From Bacteroidota bacterium (lineage in GTDB: Bacteria; Bacteroidota; Bacteroidia; Bacteroidales; Prolixibacteraceae), in assembly GCA_024278975.1 (NCBI GenBank), contig JAJRSD010000090.1, positions 1-33,337 of the forward strand: DNA of 33,337 bases, written 5' to 3'. Below, piece after piece: positions 1 to 7,450 of this stretch. Within the stretch, counting starts at the first letter, position 1. The number at the start of each line of letters is the position of its first letter. The position numbers and the translations under genes were made by a program. Below the pieces are notes generated by a model that saw only the letters and a program-made list of their open reading frames with translations, did no database searches and had not been told where the DNA came from.

Positions 1-315
1 ATAAATGCAAATGTTTTGAGTACAATTTAATCAATTCCTTGCATTTTGACACATATTATTTGCATAAGATATCAACATATATTGTTGATATAATGCGCTT
101 TATGTAATTATTGTTGAAAAATCAGCAGACTCTATTTATTCCATATTGTACACGCGCAATTGGAATAATCGGAAACTATAAAAAGGGAATTGTTATTCGA
201 ACGGTAAAAAAGAAAAAAATCAATCAATACACGCAATCAAAAATTATTCGTTTTTCAACTTATAAAAAAAGCCAATTTTTAACCTTAAATCAAATTCGTT
301 TCCTAAATGTTTCCT
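1..315. other. Gene-free left edge, AT-rich
   Basis: No convincing gene is visible. A 68-codon plus-strand reading frame at 111-317 has low-complexity Lys/Ile/Asn-rich content, no recognisable motif, and runs into the tRNA terminator, so I do not call it. The stretch holds a perfect inverted repeat (69-91) and two close copies of TTTCCTAAA just before the terminator. No integrase remnant or copy of the tRNA 3' end is seen. Confidence 0.6.
69..91. repeat. Perfect inverted repeat, 9-bp arms
   Basis: ATATCAACA (69-77) and TGTTGATAT (83-91) are exact reverse complements around a 5-nt TATAT centre. There is no T-run, so it is not a simple terminator. The symmetry would suit a dimeric DNA-binding protein, but the adjacent gene on the left lies outside the window, so its role cannot be assigned. 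Confidence 0.5.
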
Positions 316-352
316 AAAAAGAAAAACGAACACCGTTAAAGTATTCGTTTTC
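316..352 (-). terminator. Terminator of tRNA-Arg
   Basis: On the minus strand GAAAACGAA (complement of 344-352) pairs with TTCGTTTTTC (complement of 321-330, one bulged base) and is followed by five T residues (complement of 316-320). It lies 22 bases past the tRNA 3' end, which is the expected place for its rho-independent terminator. Confidence 0.6.
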
Positions 353-374
353 AATTAATTACATTTTACCATTG

Positions 375-447
375 TGAACCTGGAGGGACTCGAACCCCCA
401 ACCTCCTGATCCGTAATCAGGGGCACTATCCATTATGCTACAGGTCC
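375..447 (-). tRNA. tRNA-Arg (anticodon ACG)
   Basis: Read on the minus strand, the 73-nt gene folds into a full cloverleaf. GGACCTG (447-441) pairs with CAGGTTC (382-376) as the acceptor stem with one G-U pair, followed by discriminator A at 375. The anticodon arm CCTGA-TTACGGA-TCAGG gives anticodon ACG, which after A-to-I editing reads CGU/CGC/CGA arginine codons. The T arm carries the GGTTCGAGTC core. CCA is not encoded (the next bases are CAA), so it must be added by tRNA nucleotidyltransferase. Confidence 0.95.
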
Positions 448-472
448 AGTGCTTTTGCTTTTTTAAGCGGTG

Positions 473-480
473 CAAATATA
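473..480 (-). promoter_or_regulatory. Promoter -7 box for tRNA-Arg
   Basis: The minus strand reads TATATTTG, an exact match to the Bacteroidetes -7 consensus TAnnTTTG, 25 bases before the tRNA 5' end. No clear -33 TTG lies at the usual 19-21 nt spacing, so the call rests on the -7 box and the position. Confidence 0.55.
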
Positions 481-546
481 ATACTTTTTAATAATATCCG
501 ATAACAAAAATAAATTTTTGCTTTGCTTTATTGAAGCTTTTAAAAT

Positions 547-1299
547 TTATAAGTCTTTAAACTTGTCAAAATCTTGATTTTCACTTTGATGCAATAATTG
601 AATTATTTCGCTTCGTGACATAATTTTAACATTGGTAACAATCATATCTTCATCCAAAAAATTACCGTACTGATTACATTCGTCAACTACATTTTGAAAC
701 ACAGATTTAATATCAGATTTTAATGGTAACATAACAAGTGCGGTTGAAAATCCTTCCATAAAATCCATCGATTCAAACTCTCCTTCATTACCTTTTAGTT
801 CAAATATCAACTCATTTTTAACCAGTTTTTGCTGTGTTTTATTAAGTAACTCGTTTCCTTTCTGATTAATAAAAATCACATTATATCTCAACATTTTACC
901 TTTTCCTCCAAGCCCGGTAGATATAAAAACCTGTTGCTCGTCTAAAAGTGAACTTTGTAAAAGCATCCTACTTTCATGCAAAGCCAAAGCAGCCCACTGT
1001 TTTAATTCGCCCTCGTAGGTGTTTGTGCATTTTTCGATTGTACGATATGCTTTTACATCATCTAAATTTGCAATGGCAGATAGAATCTCTTTTTTTCGTT
1101 CAATATTAATTTCATCAGAAAAAAGTTCTTCACGATTAACAAAACACTCATCAGAAATATCAGCTTCCCGAACATTTTTTGAGAATTCGAAATATTTCAT
1201 TTGAACCTCAATTTCAATACGCTCTTCCAGGATACTATAATTCTCAGGCAAATCTTCCAATGCTTTCTGAATATTATTATAAAATTGCTCCTCTTCCAT
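547..1299 (-). CDS. Unrecognised cytoplasmic protein, 250 aa
   Basis: I do not recognise this protein. It is acidic, has no signal peptide or membrane segment, and looks soluble. The N-terminal half (about 1-115) is helical and Glu-rich; the second half (about 118-215) contains a probable beta-rich section beginning QQVFISTGLGGKGKMLRYNV, then a helical tail. The ATG at 1299 is preceded on the minus strand by a -7 box about 19 bases upstream, giving a short leader typical of this phylum. It sits alone between tRNA-Arg and the divergent feo genes, so context gives no clue to function. The length and codon use look like a genuine conserved gene rather than a spurious frame. Confidence 0.75.
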   Translation of the reverse strand: MEEEQFYNNIQKALEDLPENYSILEERIEIEVQMKYFEFSKNVREADISDECFVNREELFSDEINIERKKEILSAIANLDDVKAYRTIEKCTNTYEGELKQWAALALHESRMLLQSSLLDEQQVFISTGLGGKGKMLRYNVIFINQKGNELLNKTQQKLVKNELIFELKGNEGEFESMDFMEGFSTALVMLPLKSDIKSVFQNVVDECNQYGNFLDEDMIVTNVKIMSRSEIIQLLHQSENQDFDKFKDL

Positions 1300-1317
1300 C
1301 TACAATATATTTTTGAA

Positions 1318-1325
1318 CAAAAATA
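1318..1325 (-). promoter_or_regulatory. Candidate -7 box for the 250-aa protein
   Basis: The minus strand reads TATTTTTG, matching TAnnTTTG, 18 bases before the ATG at 1299. No -33 element at proper spacing is evident. AT-rich DNA produces such octamers by chance, so this is tentative. Confidence 0.35.
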
Positions 1326-1476
1326 ACACCTTATCGAAATAATTGAGAAGATAGGAATTTTATTTTAAACGCGGGTGTCTGGTCAAGAATGATTGTTTGT
1401 TTCCACTGATAATTCTATCAATTATAAAACACCAAAATTTTAAAATTACTTTTTTAAAGTTTTACGGCAGTTTCGT

Positions 1477-1506
1477 ATTGAAATTGAAAGAATGTAAATA
1501 TATTTG
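1477..1506 (+). promoter_or_regulatory. feo operon promoter
   Basis: A -33 ATTG (1477-1480) and a -7 TATATTTG (1499-1506) are separated by 18 nt, close to the Bacteroidetes sigma consensus (TTG, 19-21 nt, TAnnTTTG). Transcription would start near 1512, about 45 nt before the GTG of feoA. No Fur box can be identified with confidence by eye. Confidence 0.6.
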
Positions 1507-1558
1507 CACCTTATTTTTATTTAGTTTAAATATATACAAAGCAGAAGACGGATAAATA

Positions 1559-1822
1559 GTGAAGCTCAGCGAAGTAAATCATAATAATACGGTAGTCATT
1601 TCCAAAGTGTTGGGACACGGCTCGTTTCGGAAAAGAATTTCTGAGATGGGATTTATTAAAGGGAAAGAGGTGAAGGTGATAAAAAAAGCTCCCTTTAACG
1701 GACCGCTGGAACTTAAAATACTTAATTACAATATTTCATTACGAAAAACTGAAGCTGATTTAATTGAAGTAGTTTCGGTAACCGAATTTTCTAAACTCCA
1801 AACGGAAGCTATGAGGGTGTAA
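1559..1822 (+). CDS. feoA: FeoA domain, ferrous iron transport
   Basis: This encodes an 87-residue SH3-like FeoA domain, recognised from the stretch around GHGSFRKRISEMGFIKG (residues 19-35), the NGPLELKI strand and the final LRKTEADLIEV. FeoA is a cytoplasmic accessory of the FeoB Fe(II) permease. Translation starts at GTG 1559; no ATG fits, and the FeoA homology begins immediately. The TAA at 1820-1822 falls just inside the segment that in the next frame continues as an FeoA-FeoB linker (QTEA followed by YEGVID). Bacteroidota commonly carry FeoA and FeoB as one fused protein, so this stop probably results from a one-base loss near 1810 rather than being the natural end of the gene. See the feoB entry. 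Confidence 0.85.
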   Translation: MKLSEVNHNNTVVISKVLGHGSFRKRISEMGFIKGKEVKVIKKAPFNGPLELKILNYNISLRKTEADLIEVVSVTEFSKLQTEAMRV

Positions 1823-4023
1823 TCGATCTAAAAATAAATTTAGTAGATCAATCGGAGCGCTCAAAAATTATTAACATTGCTTTAGTTGGAAATCCGAACA
1901 GTGGTAAAACCACACTTTTTAACTACATTTCAGGGTCGAAAGAAAAAGTTGGCAACTACTCTGGCGTAACTGTTGATATTAAAAAGGCAACTTTTAAATC
2001 GCATGGCTACACTTTTAATTTTTACGATTTACCCGGCACTTATAGTTTAACTGCCTATTCGAAAGAGGAAATTTATGTTCGTAAATTTATTTATGAGCAA
2101 ACCCCCGATATTGTAATTAATGTATTGGATGCCACTAATATAGAACGGAATTTATTTCTAACAACCCAACTAATCGACATGGATTTGCGTGTTGTGGTTG
2201 CTCTGAATATGTTCGATGAACTGGAGCGAAAGAATCTTTTTCTCGACAAAGATGAGATTGCAAAATTACTCGGAATACCATTTGTTCCAACAATTAGTTC
2301 GAAAGGAATTGGGCTTGAAAAACTTATTGAAAAAGTAATTAATGTTTTTGAAGGTAATGAAAATATATCTCGCCATATTCATATAAATTATGGTCGCGAT
2401 TTGGAGAAATCGATTAAAACAACCAGAGATAAAATAAGAGAAAACAAACCAATTACAGACAAAATTTCATCACGATTTTTAGCTATTAAGACGCTCGAGA
2501 AAGATAAACAAGTAATTGACCTTCTCGCACATTATCCCAACTTCGACGAAATTCAGGAGACAACCGCGAGAGAGATAAAAAAAATTGAAAGCCTTGAAAA
2601 TGAAGATAGCGAGACTGTAATTACAAATGCTAAATATAGTTTTATTACCGGAGCTTTAAAAGAGACATTTAAAGACCCAAATCTTGATAAAAAAACACGT
2701 TCAGAGAAAATAGATAGTATTCTTACTGATAAATATTTAGGATTTATTTTATTTACGGCTATTTTATTTTTAATGTTTTTTGCCACTTTTAAACTTGGCA
2801 GCTATCCAACAAATTGGATTGATATGGGTATTTCGGCAATTGGAAATTTTATTTCAGGAGTTATGCCTGACGGTATGTTAAAAGATTTATTTGTTAACGG
2901 AATTATTCACGGTGCTGGCAGTGTTCTTGTTTTTCTACCCAATATTTTAATACTGTTCTTTTTTATTGCTATACTCGAAGGAACTGGTTACATGGCTCGC
3001 GCAGCATTTATTATGGATAAAATAATGCACCGTTTCGGATTACATGGCAGAAGTTTTATTCCGCTGATAATGGGATTTGGGTGTAACGTTCCGGCAATAC
3101 TTGCAACGCGGTCGCTACGTAACAAAGGAGACAGATTACTGACAATGTTAATAATCCCGTTTATGTCGTGCAGTGCGAAACTACCAGTTTATATTTTACT
3201 TATTTCGGCTTTTTTCGAAAAATATCAGGCACTTTATTTAATTGGTCTTTATTTAATAGGAATTATTTTTGCATTTATAACGGCACAAATTCTAAACAAA
3301 ACCGTTTTTAAAAATAAAGAAACTCCTTTTGTGATGGAGCTGCCAGCTTACCGTTTGCCAACTTTCAGGAACATTGTTTATCACATGTGGGACAAAACTC
3401 AACATTACCTGAAAAAAATTGGCTCGGTTGTTTTAATAGGTGTAATTATTATTTGGGCATTGGAATATTTTCCTCGCAAAACAGAAAAATCACAATATTT
3501 CGCGAATGAAATTAGCATCATTCAGAATAATTCCAAACTGGATGAAACTGAAAAAGAGTATCAAATTGAGACGATTAAACAGGAGTTAGAATCCAACAGA
3601 TTAACAAATTCATATCTGGGGAGAATAGGAAAAGGTATTCAGCCGGCACTACAACCGTTGGGATTCGACTGGAAAATGAGTATCAGTTTGCTTGCCGGAC
3701 TTCCGGCAAAAGAGATAATTGTTAGTACAATGGGAGTTTTGTATCAAAGCAACGACAGCGAATCGACTGTAAATCTTCAGAATAAGATTCAAAATGAACA
3801 TCATAAAACAGAGAAACTAAAAGGACAAAAAGTTTTTGTTACCCCCTCAATATTATCGTTTCTTATTTTTATTTTAATCTATTTCCCTTGTTTTGGAGTT
3901 ATTGCAACCATTAAAAGCGAATCGGGTTCGTGGAAATGGGCAGCATTCACAGTTATATATACCACTTTGCTTGCCTGGGTTGCAGCTTTTGTTGTTTTTA
4001 ATGTAAGCAGTTTATTTTTTTAG
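1810..4023 (+). CDS. feoB: FeoB Fe(II) transporter, start lost by frame break
   Basis: This is the inner-membrane Fe(II) permease. The G domain shows G1 GNPNSGKTT (1888-1914), switch I Thr in NYSGVTVD, G3 DLPGT (2026-2040), G4 NMFD (2206-2217) and SSKG (2296-2307). A membrane domain follows, with the two gate regions carrying GFGCNVPAI, MSCSAKLPVY and LPAKEIIVS. The frame is open only from 1795 and has no ATG, GTG or TTG until a TTG at 2125, already past G3, so the protein cannot be complete from a standard start. Reading the T at 1810 twice (GCT-TAT in place of GCT-AT) joins it to feoA as one protein of about 821 residues. Alternatives are an ATT start at 1867, a sequencing error, or a genuinely broken gene. 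Everything downstream is intact. Confidence 0.85.
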   Translation, partial: YEGVIDLKINLVDQSERSKIINIALVGNPNSGKTTLFNYISGSKEKVGNYSGVTVDIKKATFKSHGYTFNFYDLPGTYSLTAYSKEEIYVRKFIYEQTPDIVINVLDATNIERNLFLTTQLIDMDLRVVVALNMFDELERKNLFLDKDEIAKLLGIPFVPTISSKGIGLEKLIEKVINVFEGNENISRHIHINYGRDLEKSIKTTRDKIRENKPITDKISSRFLAIKTLEKDKQVIDLLAHYPNFDEIQETTAREIKKIESLENEDSETVITNAKYSFITGALKETFKDPNLDKKTRSEKIDSILTDKYLGFILFTAILFLMFFATFKLGSYPTNWIDMGISAIGNFISGVMPDGMLKDLFVNGIIHGAGSVLVFLPNILILFFFIAILEGTGYMARAAFIMDKIMHRFGLHGRSFIPLIMGFGCNVPAILATRSLRNKGDRLLTMLIIPFMSCSAKLPVYILLISAFFEKYQALYLIGLYLIGIIFAFITAQILNKTVFKNKETPFVMELPAYRLPTFRNIVYHMWDKTQHYLKKIGSVVLIGVIIIWALEYFPRKTEKSQYFANEISIIQNNSKLDETEKEYQIETIKQELESNRLTNSYLGRIGKGIQPALQPLGFDWKMSISLLAGLPAKEIIVSTMGVLYQSNDSESTVNLQNKIQNEHHKTEKLKGQKVFVTPSILSFLIFILIYFPCFGVIATIKSESGSWKWAAFTVIYTTLLAWVAAFVVFNVSSLFF

Positions 4024-4026
4024 ATA

Positions 4027-4266
4027 ATGATTCAGGATATTATTACATATATGATTTTAGGTTCGGCAATAACTCTTGCAGTTATTAAAGTGAGAAATAA
4101 GTTTTGGCGAAAAAGAAAGAAAAAAGCAGAACTAAATTCGAATAACAAAAGTTCACAATCGAATTGTTCTGCCTGTGTTGCTGAATGTGTAATGCGCGAT
4201 GTTTCTACGCAATCAAATCAATACAATAAAGATTTATGTAATGAAATTGAAGCTAAATCAAACTGA
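4027..4266 (+). CDS. FeoB-associated Cys-rich membrane protein
   Basis: A 79-residue protein follows feoB after 3 bases. It has one N-terminal membrane helix (about residues 4-20), then a very basic segment (KFWRKRKKKAE) and a short cytoplasmic tail with a Cys cluster, CSACVAEC (about residues 47-54) and a further Cys near the end. This matches the FeoB-associated Cys-rich membrane protein family, which takes the place of FeoC downstream of feoB in several phyla. The Cys cluster may bind iron or sense redox state (inference). Its last 9 bases overlap the convergent rpe gene. Confidence 0.8.
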   Translation: MIQDIITYMILGSAITLAVIKVRNKFWRKRKKKAELNSNNKSSQSNCSACVAECVMRDVSTQSNQYNKDLCNEIEAKSN

Positions 4267-4908
4267 CTTCAACTTTGAAATTGTCTCTTCCGGATTATCA
4301 GAATTAAATACAAAACTACCTGCAACTAAAACATCGGCACCCGCATCAAAAAGCAATTTTCCGGTTTCACTATTTACACCGCCATCAATTTCAATCAAAC
4401 AATTGGGATTATTCTCTATAATTAAAGTTTTAAGATGTTTTACTTTTTTATAGGTATTTTCGATAAAAGCCTGCCCACCAAAACCCGGGTTTACCGACAT
4501 CAATAAAACCATGTCTAATTCAGAAATAATATCTTCTAACAAAGCAACCGGAGTGTGAGGATTTAAACAGACACTCGCCTTTATTCCGTAACTTTTAATT
4601 AGCTGAATTGTACGATGCAAATGCGGACAAGCCTCGTAATGAACCGTAATTATTGATGCTCCAGCTTCTACAAAAGACTCAATAAATTTATCAGGATTTA
4701 CAATCATCAAATGCACATCCAGTGGCTTGGAAGCAATTTTATTTACATGCTGAATTACTGGAATTCCGAATGAAATATTTGGGACAAAAACCCCGTCCAT
4801 CACATCAAAATGTATATAATCGGCTTCACTTTGGTTTAACATTTCAATATCTTTTCCCAGCATGTTAAAATTGGCTGACAAGATTGAAGGAGCAATCAAA
4901 CGACTCAT
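4258..4908 (-). CDS. rpe: Ribulose-phosphate 3-epimerase
   Basis: This cytoplasmic TIM-barrel enzyme interconverts D-ribulose 5-phosphate and D-xylulose 5-phosphate in the pentose phosphate pathway. Its 216 residues match the family length. Visible signatures are APSILSANF at the N-terminus, HFDVMDGVFVPNISFG with the catalytic Asp and metal-binding His, VHLMI, MSVNPGFGGQ for the phosphate loop, and EIDGGVN with the second catalytic Asp. The ATG lies 12 bases after the rpoD stop, so the two are probably co-transcribed. The 3' end overlaps the FeoB-associated gene on the other strand by 9 bp. Confidence 0.97.
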   Translation of the reverse strand: MSRLIAPSILSANFNMLGKDIEMLNQSEADYIHFDVMDGVFVPNISFGIPVIQHVNKIASKPLDVHLMIVNPDKFIESFVEAGASIITVHYEACPHLHRTIQLIKSYGIKASVCLNPHTPVALLEDIISELDMVLLMSVNPGFGGQAFIENTYKKVKHLKTLIIENNPNCLIEIDGGVNSETGKLLFDAGADVLVAGSFVFNSDNPEETISKLKSV

Positions 4909-4920
4909 ATTATAATTAGA

Positions 4921-5787
4921 TTATTTACCGAGATAAGATTTTAATAACCTGTTCCGGTATTGATTTTTTAATTTTTTTATAGCTTTCTCTTTTATCTGGC
5001 GTACCCTTTCGCGAGTTAATCCAAATTCAGTACCAATTTCTTCTAAAGTGTGTGGTTGATTATCGTTTAACCCAAAGTAAAATCGTAATATTTCTGATTC
5101 CCTTTCGCCAAGAGTTGCAAGCGACCGTTCAATCTCCTGACGCAACGAATCGTTTAATAAACTTTCCTCAGGGTTAATAGAATCTTCATTTAACATCACA
5201 TCATACATGTTGTTGGCCTCTTCTTCTCGCAAAGGAGCATCCATAGAAACATGATTACCTGCAAAATTAAGAGAATCTTCCACCAATTCGGGTTTAGTAT
5301 CCATTAATTTAGCAATCTCTTCGGTTGTTGGTTCGCGCTGAAACTCCTGTTCCAGTTGATTAAAGGCTTTGTTAATTTTATTAATTGAACCAATTTTATT
5401 AAGTGGCAGGCGAACTATTCGTGCTTGCTCTGCTATTGCCTGAAGAATAGATTGTCGAATCCACCAAACTGCGTACGATATAAATTTAAAACCCCGGGTT
5501 GCATCAAAACGTTCTGCTGCTTTAATTAAACCTAAATTCCCTTCATTTATTAAATCGGACAAAGTTAATCCCTGATTTTGATACTGTTTGGCAACAGAAA
5601 CTACAAAACGAAGATTTGCTTTTATAAGGGTTTCGAAGGCTTTTGGGTCGCCTCGTTTAATGCGTTTGGCTAATTCAACTTCTTTCTCTGCCGACAGTAA
5701 CTCCACTTTGCCAATTTCGTGCAAATATTTATCGAGAGATAGTGTGTCTCGGTTGGTTACTTGCTTTATAATCTTTAGCTGTCGCAT
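4921..5787 (-). CDS. rpoD: Primary sigma factor RpoD
   Basis: This is the housekeeping sigma factor. The 288-residue protein is the short Bacteroidetes form lacking region 1.1 and the non-conserved insert. Region 1.2 starts around [16 protein letters not shown] (about 17-32); region 2 contains the -10 recognition helix [18 protein letters not shown]; region 3 covers roughly residues 125-200; and region 4 ends with [20 protein letters not shown], the helix-turn-helix that contacts the upstream element. The promoters in this window (TTG, about 19 nt, TAnnTTTG) are the type this sigma family reads. It is the first gene of an rpoD-rpe unit. No alternative start is needed: the [19 protein letters not shown]-terminus is typical. 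Confidence 0.97.
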   Translation of the reverse strand: MRQLKIIKQVTNRDTLSLDKYLHEIGKVELLSAEKEVELAKRIKRGDPKAFETLIKANLRFVVSVAKQYQNQGLTLSDLINEGNLGLIKAAERFDATRGFKFISYAVWWIRQSILQAIAEQARIVRLPLNKIGSINKINKAFNQLEQEFQREPTTEEIAKLMDTKPELVEDSLNFAGNHVSMDAPLREEEANNMYDVMLNEDSINPEESLLNDSLRQEIERSLATLGERESEILRFYFGLNDNQPHTLEEIGTEFGLTRERVRQIKEKAIKKLKNQYRNRLLKSYLGK

Positions 5788-5945
5788 AAGTCGATTTTGT
5801 TAACATTTATTATTTTTAATGGGAGCGAATTTATTAATTAGTTTTTATGTTACAAAATGAATAGCCCAAATAATCAGCTAAATAAGACAAAATGCTCTTT
5901 TATTATATCGAATTTTCAACCAATATGTTCAATCCAATTATAGGG

Positions 5946-7259
5946 TTATTCTACATTCTCTAAAATATATTTTTTAAATATCTGGTATTCTGCATTTAGC
6001 AATTTGCTTTGTTTATTGCCCTTCATAAACTCTTTCAATTTATCGGGTAATTCTATTTTTCCCTCACCAACAATTTTCTCCATTGTTTCGGTGAATTTAG
6101 CAGGGTGCGCGGTCTCAAGAAACAGACCAATTTGTGATTCTGATAAATATTCGTTCAAAGCCTCAAATCCACAAGCACCGTGCGGGTCGCATAAATAATT
6201 AGTTTCGTTATAAACTCTTTTTACAATTGCCTTTATTTCGTTATCAGAATATCTAAATCCCTTTATTTTTTTTGAAATAGTTTTATACGAATGATTGTAC
6301 AAATCTAAAATACGAACAAAATTGCTTGGTTCGCCAACATCCATTGCATTTGCAATGGTTTCAACAGATTTACGAGGTTCGTATTCCCCGGTTTTAAGAT
6401 ATTCGAAAACAATATCGTTTGAGTTGTTTGCAGCAATTAATTGTTTTATTGGCAAGCCCATTTCGAGAGCAAAAAGTCCGGCAGTAATATTCCCCAAATT
6501 TCCGCTGGGCACAGAAACAACCAACTCATTTTTATCCAAAACTCCCAGTTCCTTTAATCTTGCATAAGCATTAAAATAGTAAAATGCTTGTGGAAGAAAA
6601 CGAGCAACATTAATTGAATTGGCAGAAGTCAATACCAATTTATCATTCAACTCGGTATCTAAAAAAGCACTTTTTACAAGTCGCTGACAATCGTCGAAAG
6701 TACCTTCAACTTCGAGTGCTGTAATATTTTTACCAAGAGTTGTAAACTGCGATTCCTGAATTTTGCTAACCTTTCCTTTGGGGTATAAAACATAAACATG
6801 AACTCCCTTAACACCAAGAAAACCATTTGCAACAGCACTCCCGGTATCGCCAGAAGTTGCAACCAATACATTTACCTGCTTATTCTTTTCATCTAAAAAA
6901 TGGTTAAGTAAACGTGCCATAAATCGTGCGCCAACATCTTTAAATGCTAAAGTTGGGCCATGGAAAAGTTCTAAGGAGTAAATTGAATTGGTTACTTTTA
7001 CAACCGGGCAATCGAATTGCAGAGTATCAAAAACAATCTCTTTTAATTTATCGTGTTGAATATCGTCCCCAAAAAACTTTTTTGCTACTTCAAAAGCAAT
7101 CTCCTGAAAAGATAAATTCTGAATATTATCGAAAAAAGATGTGTCGAGTTTATTAATTCGCTCGGGCATAAAAAGACCATTGTCAGCAGCAAGTCCTTTT
7201 ACAACTGCCTCTTTTAATGTTACTTTGGGCGTAGATTTATTTGTGCTGTAATATTTCAT
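5946..7259 (-). CDS. thrC: Threonine synthase
   Basis: This PLP enzyme converts O-phospho-L-homoserine to L-threonine and phosphate, the last step of threonine synthesis. The 437-residue length fits. The PLP lysine is K107 in the motif GPTLAFKDVG, and the phosphate-binding loop appears as SGDTGSAVANG and SVPSGNLGN. It is the last gene of the thrA / iPGM-like kinase / thrC operon. The gene is unusual for its leader: four 21-bp tandem repeats end 13 bases before the ATG, and a -7 box sits just upstream of them, so a thrC-specific transcript would carry the repeats. Confidence 0.97.
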   Translation of the reverse strand: MKYYSTNKSTPKVTLKEAVVKGLAADNGLFMPERINKLDTSFFDNIQNLSFQEIAFEVAKKFFGDDIQHDKLKEIVFDTLQFDCPVVKVTNSIYSLELFHGPTLAFKDVGARFMARLLNHFLDEKNKQVNVLVATSGDTGSAVANGFLGVKGVHVYVLYPKGKVSKIQESQFTTLGKNITALEVEGTFDDCQRLVKSAFLDTELNDKLVLTSANSINVARFLPQAFYYFNAYARLKELGVLDKNELVVSVPSGNLGNITAGLFALEMGLPIKQLIAANNSNDIVFEYLKTGEYEPRKSVETIANAMDVGEPSNFVRILDLYNHSYKTISKKIKGFRYSDNEIKAIVKRVYNETNYLCDPHGACGFEALNEYLSESQIGLFLETAHPAKFTETMEKIVGEGKIELPDKLKEFMKGNKQSKLLNAEYQIFKKYILENVE

Positions 7260-7272
7260 AATTTGTGATTCT

Positions 7273-7356
7273 CAGTAGTTAGTAATGAGTACTCAGTAGT
7301 TAGTAATGAGTACTCAGTAGTTAGTAATGAGTACTCAGTAGTTAGTAATGAGTATT
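7273..7356. repeat. 4 x 21-bp tandem repeat before thrC
   Basis: Copies start at 7273, 7294, 7315 and 7336. The first three are identical and the fourth differs at one base. The unit starts CAGTAGTTAGTAATGAG, and each junction makes the palindrome GAGTACTC. A partial unit (GAGTACT) follows the array. It lies between the thrC start codon and the upstream kinase gene, so copy number would change the length of the thrC leader. Exact tandem identity suggests recent or ongoing slippage. Confidence 0.97.
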
Positions 7357-7366
7357 GAGTACTTTG

Positions 7367-7374
7367 CAAAAGTA
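7367..7374 (-). promoter_or_regulatory. Candidate internal -7 box for thrC
   Basis: The minus strand reads TACTTTTG, an exact TAnnTTTG match, and the tandem repeats begin 11 bases further on. Transcription would start near 7360, making the four repeats almost the whole 5' leader of thrC. No -33 TTG is seen at 19-21 nt, which weakens the call. Confidence 0.4.
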
Positions 7375-7450
7375 TAAAGTCGAGATTTAAAAATAAGGAT
7401 TGTAATATTGATTTATGATTTATGTCATATAAATTTAATACGAAATTGAA

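Noticed and set aside
46-74. E. coli-like TTGACA near the left edge
   Set aside because: No -10 at proper spacing, and the resident sigma factor reads TAnnTTTG promoters; likely chance.
111-317. 68-codon plus-strand reading frame at the left edge
   Set aside because: Lys/Ile/Asn-rich, no motif, no promoter at good spacing, and it ends within the terminator of the tRNA on the other strand.
316-447. Integration site of a mobile element at tRNA-Arg
   Set aside because: No duplicated tRNA 3' segment and no integrase gene are found within the window.
1793-1822. Programmed -1 frameshift between FeoA and FeoB
   Set aside because: The overlap lacks an X-XXY-YYZ slippery heptamer and any following stem-loop; a one-base loss is simpler.
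7273-7356. Possible CRISPR array
   Set aside because: The 21-bp units are directly adjacent with no spacers, and no cas gene is present.
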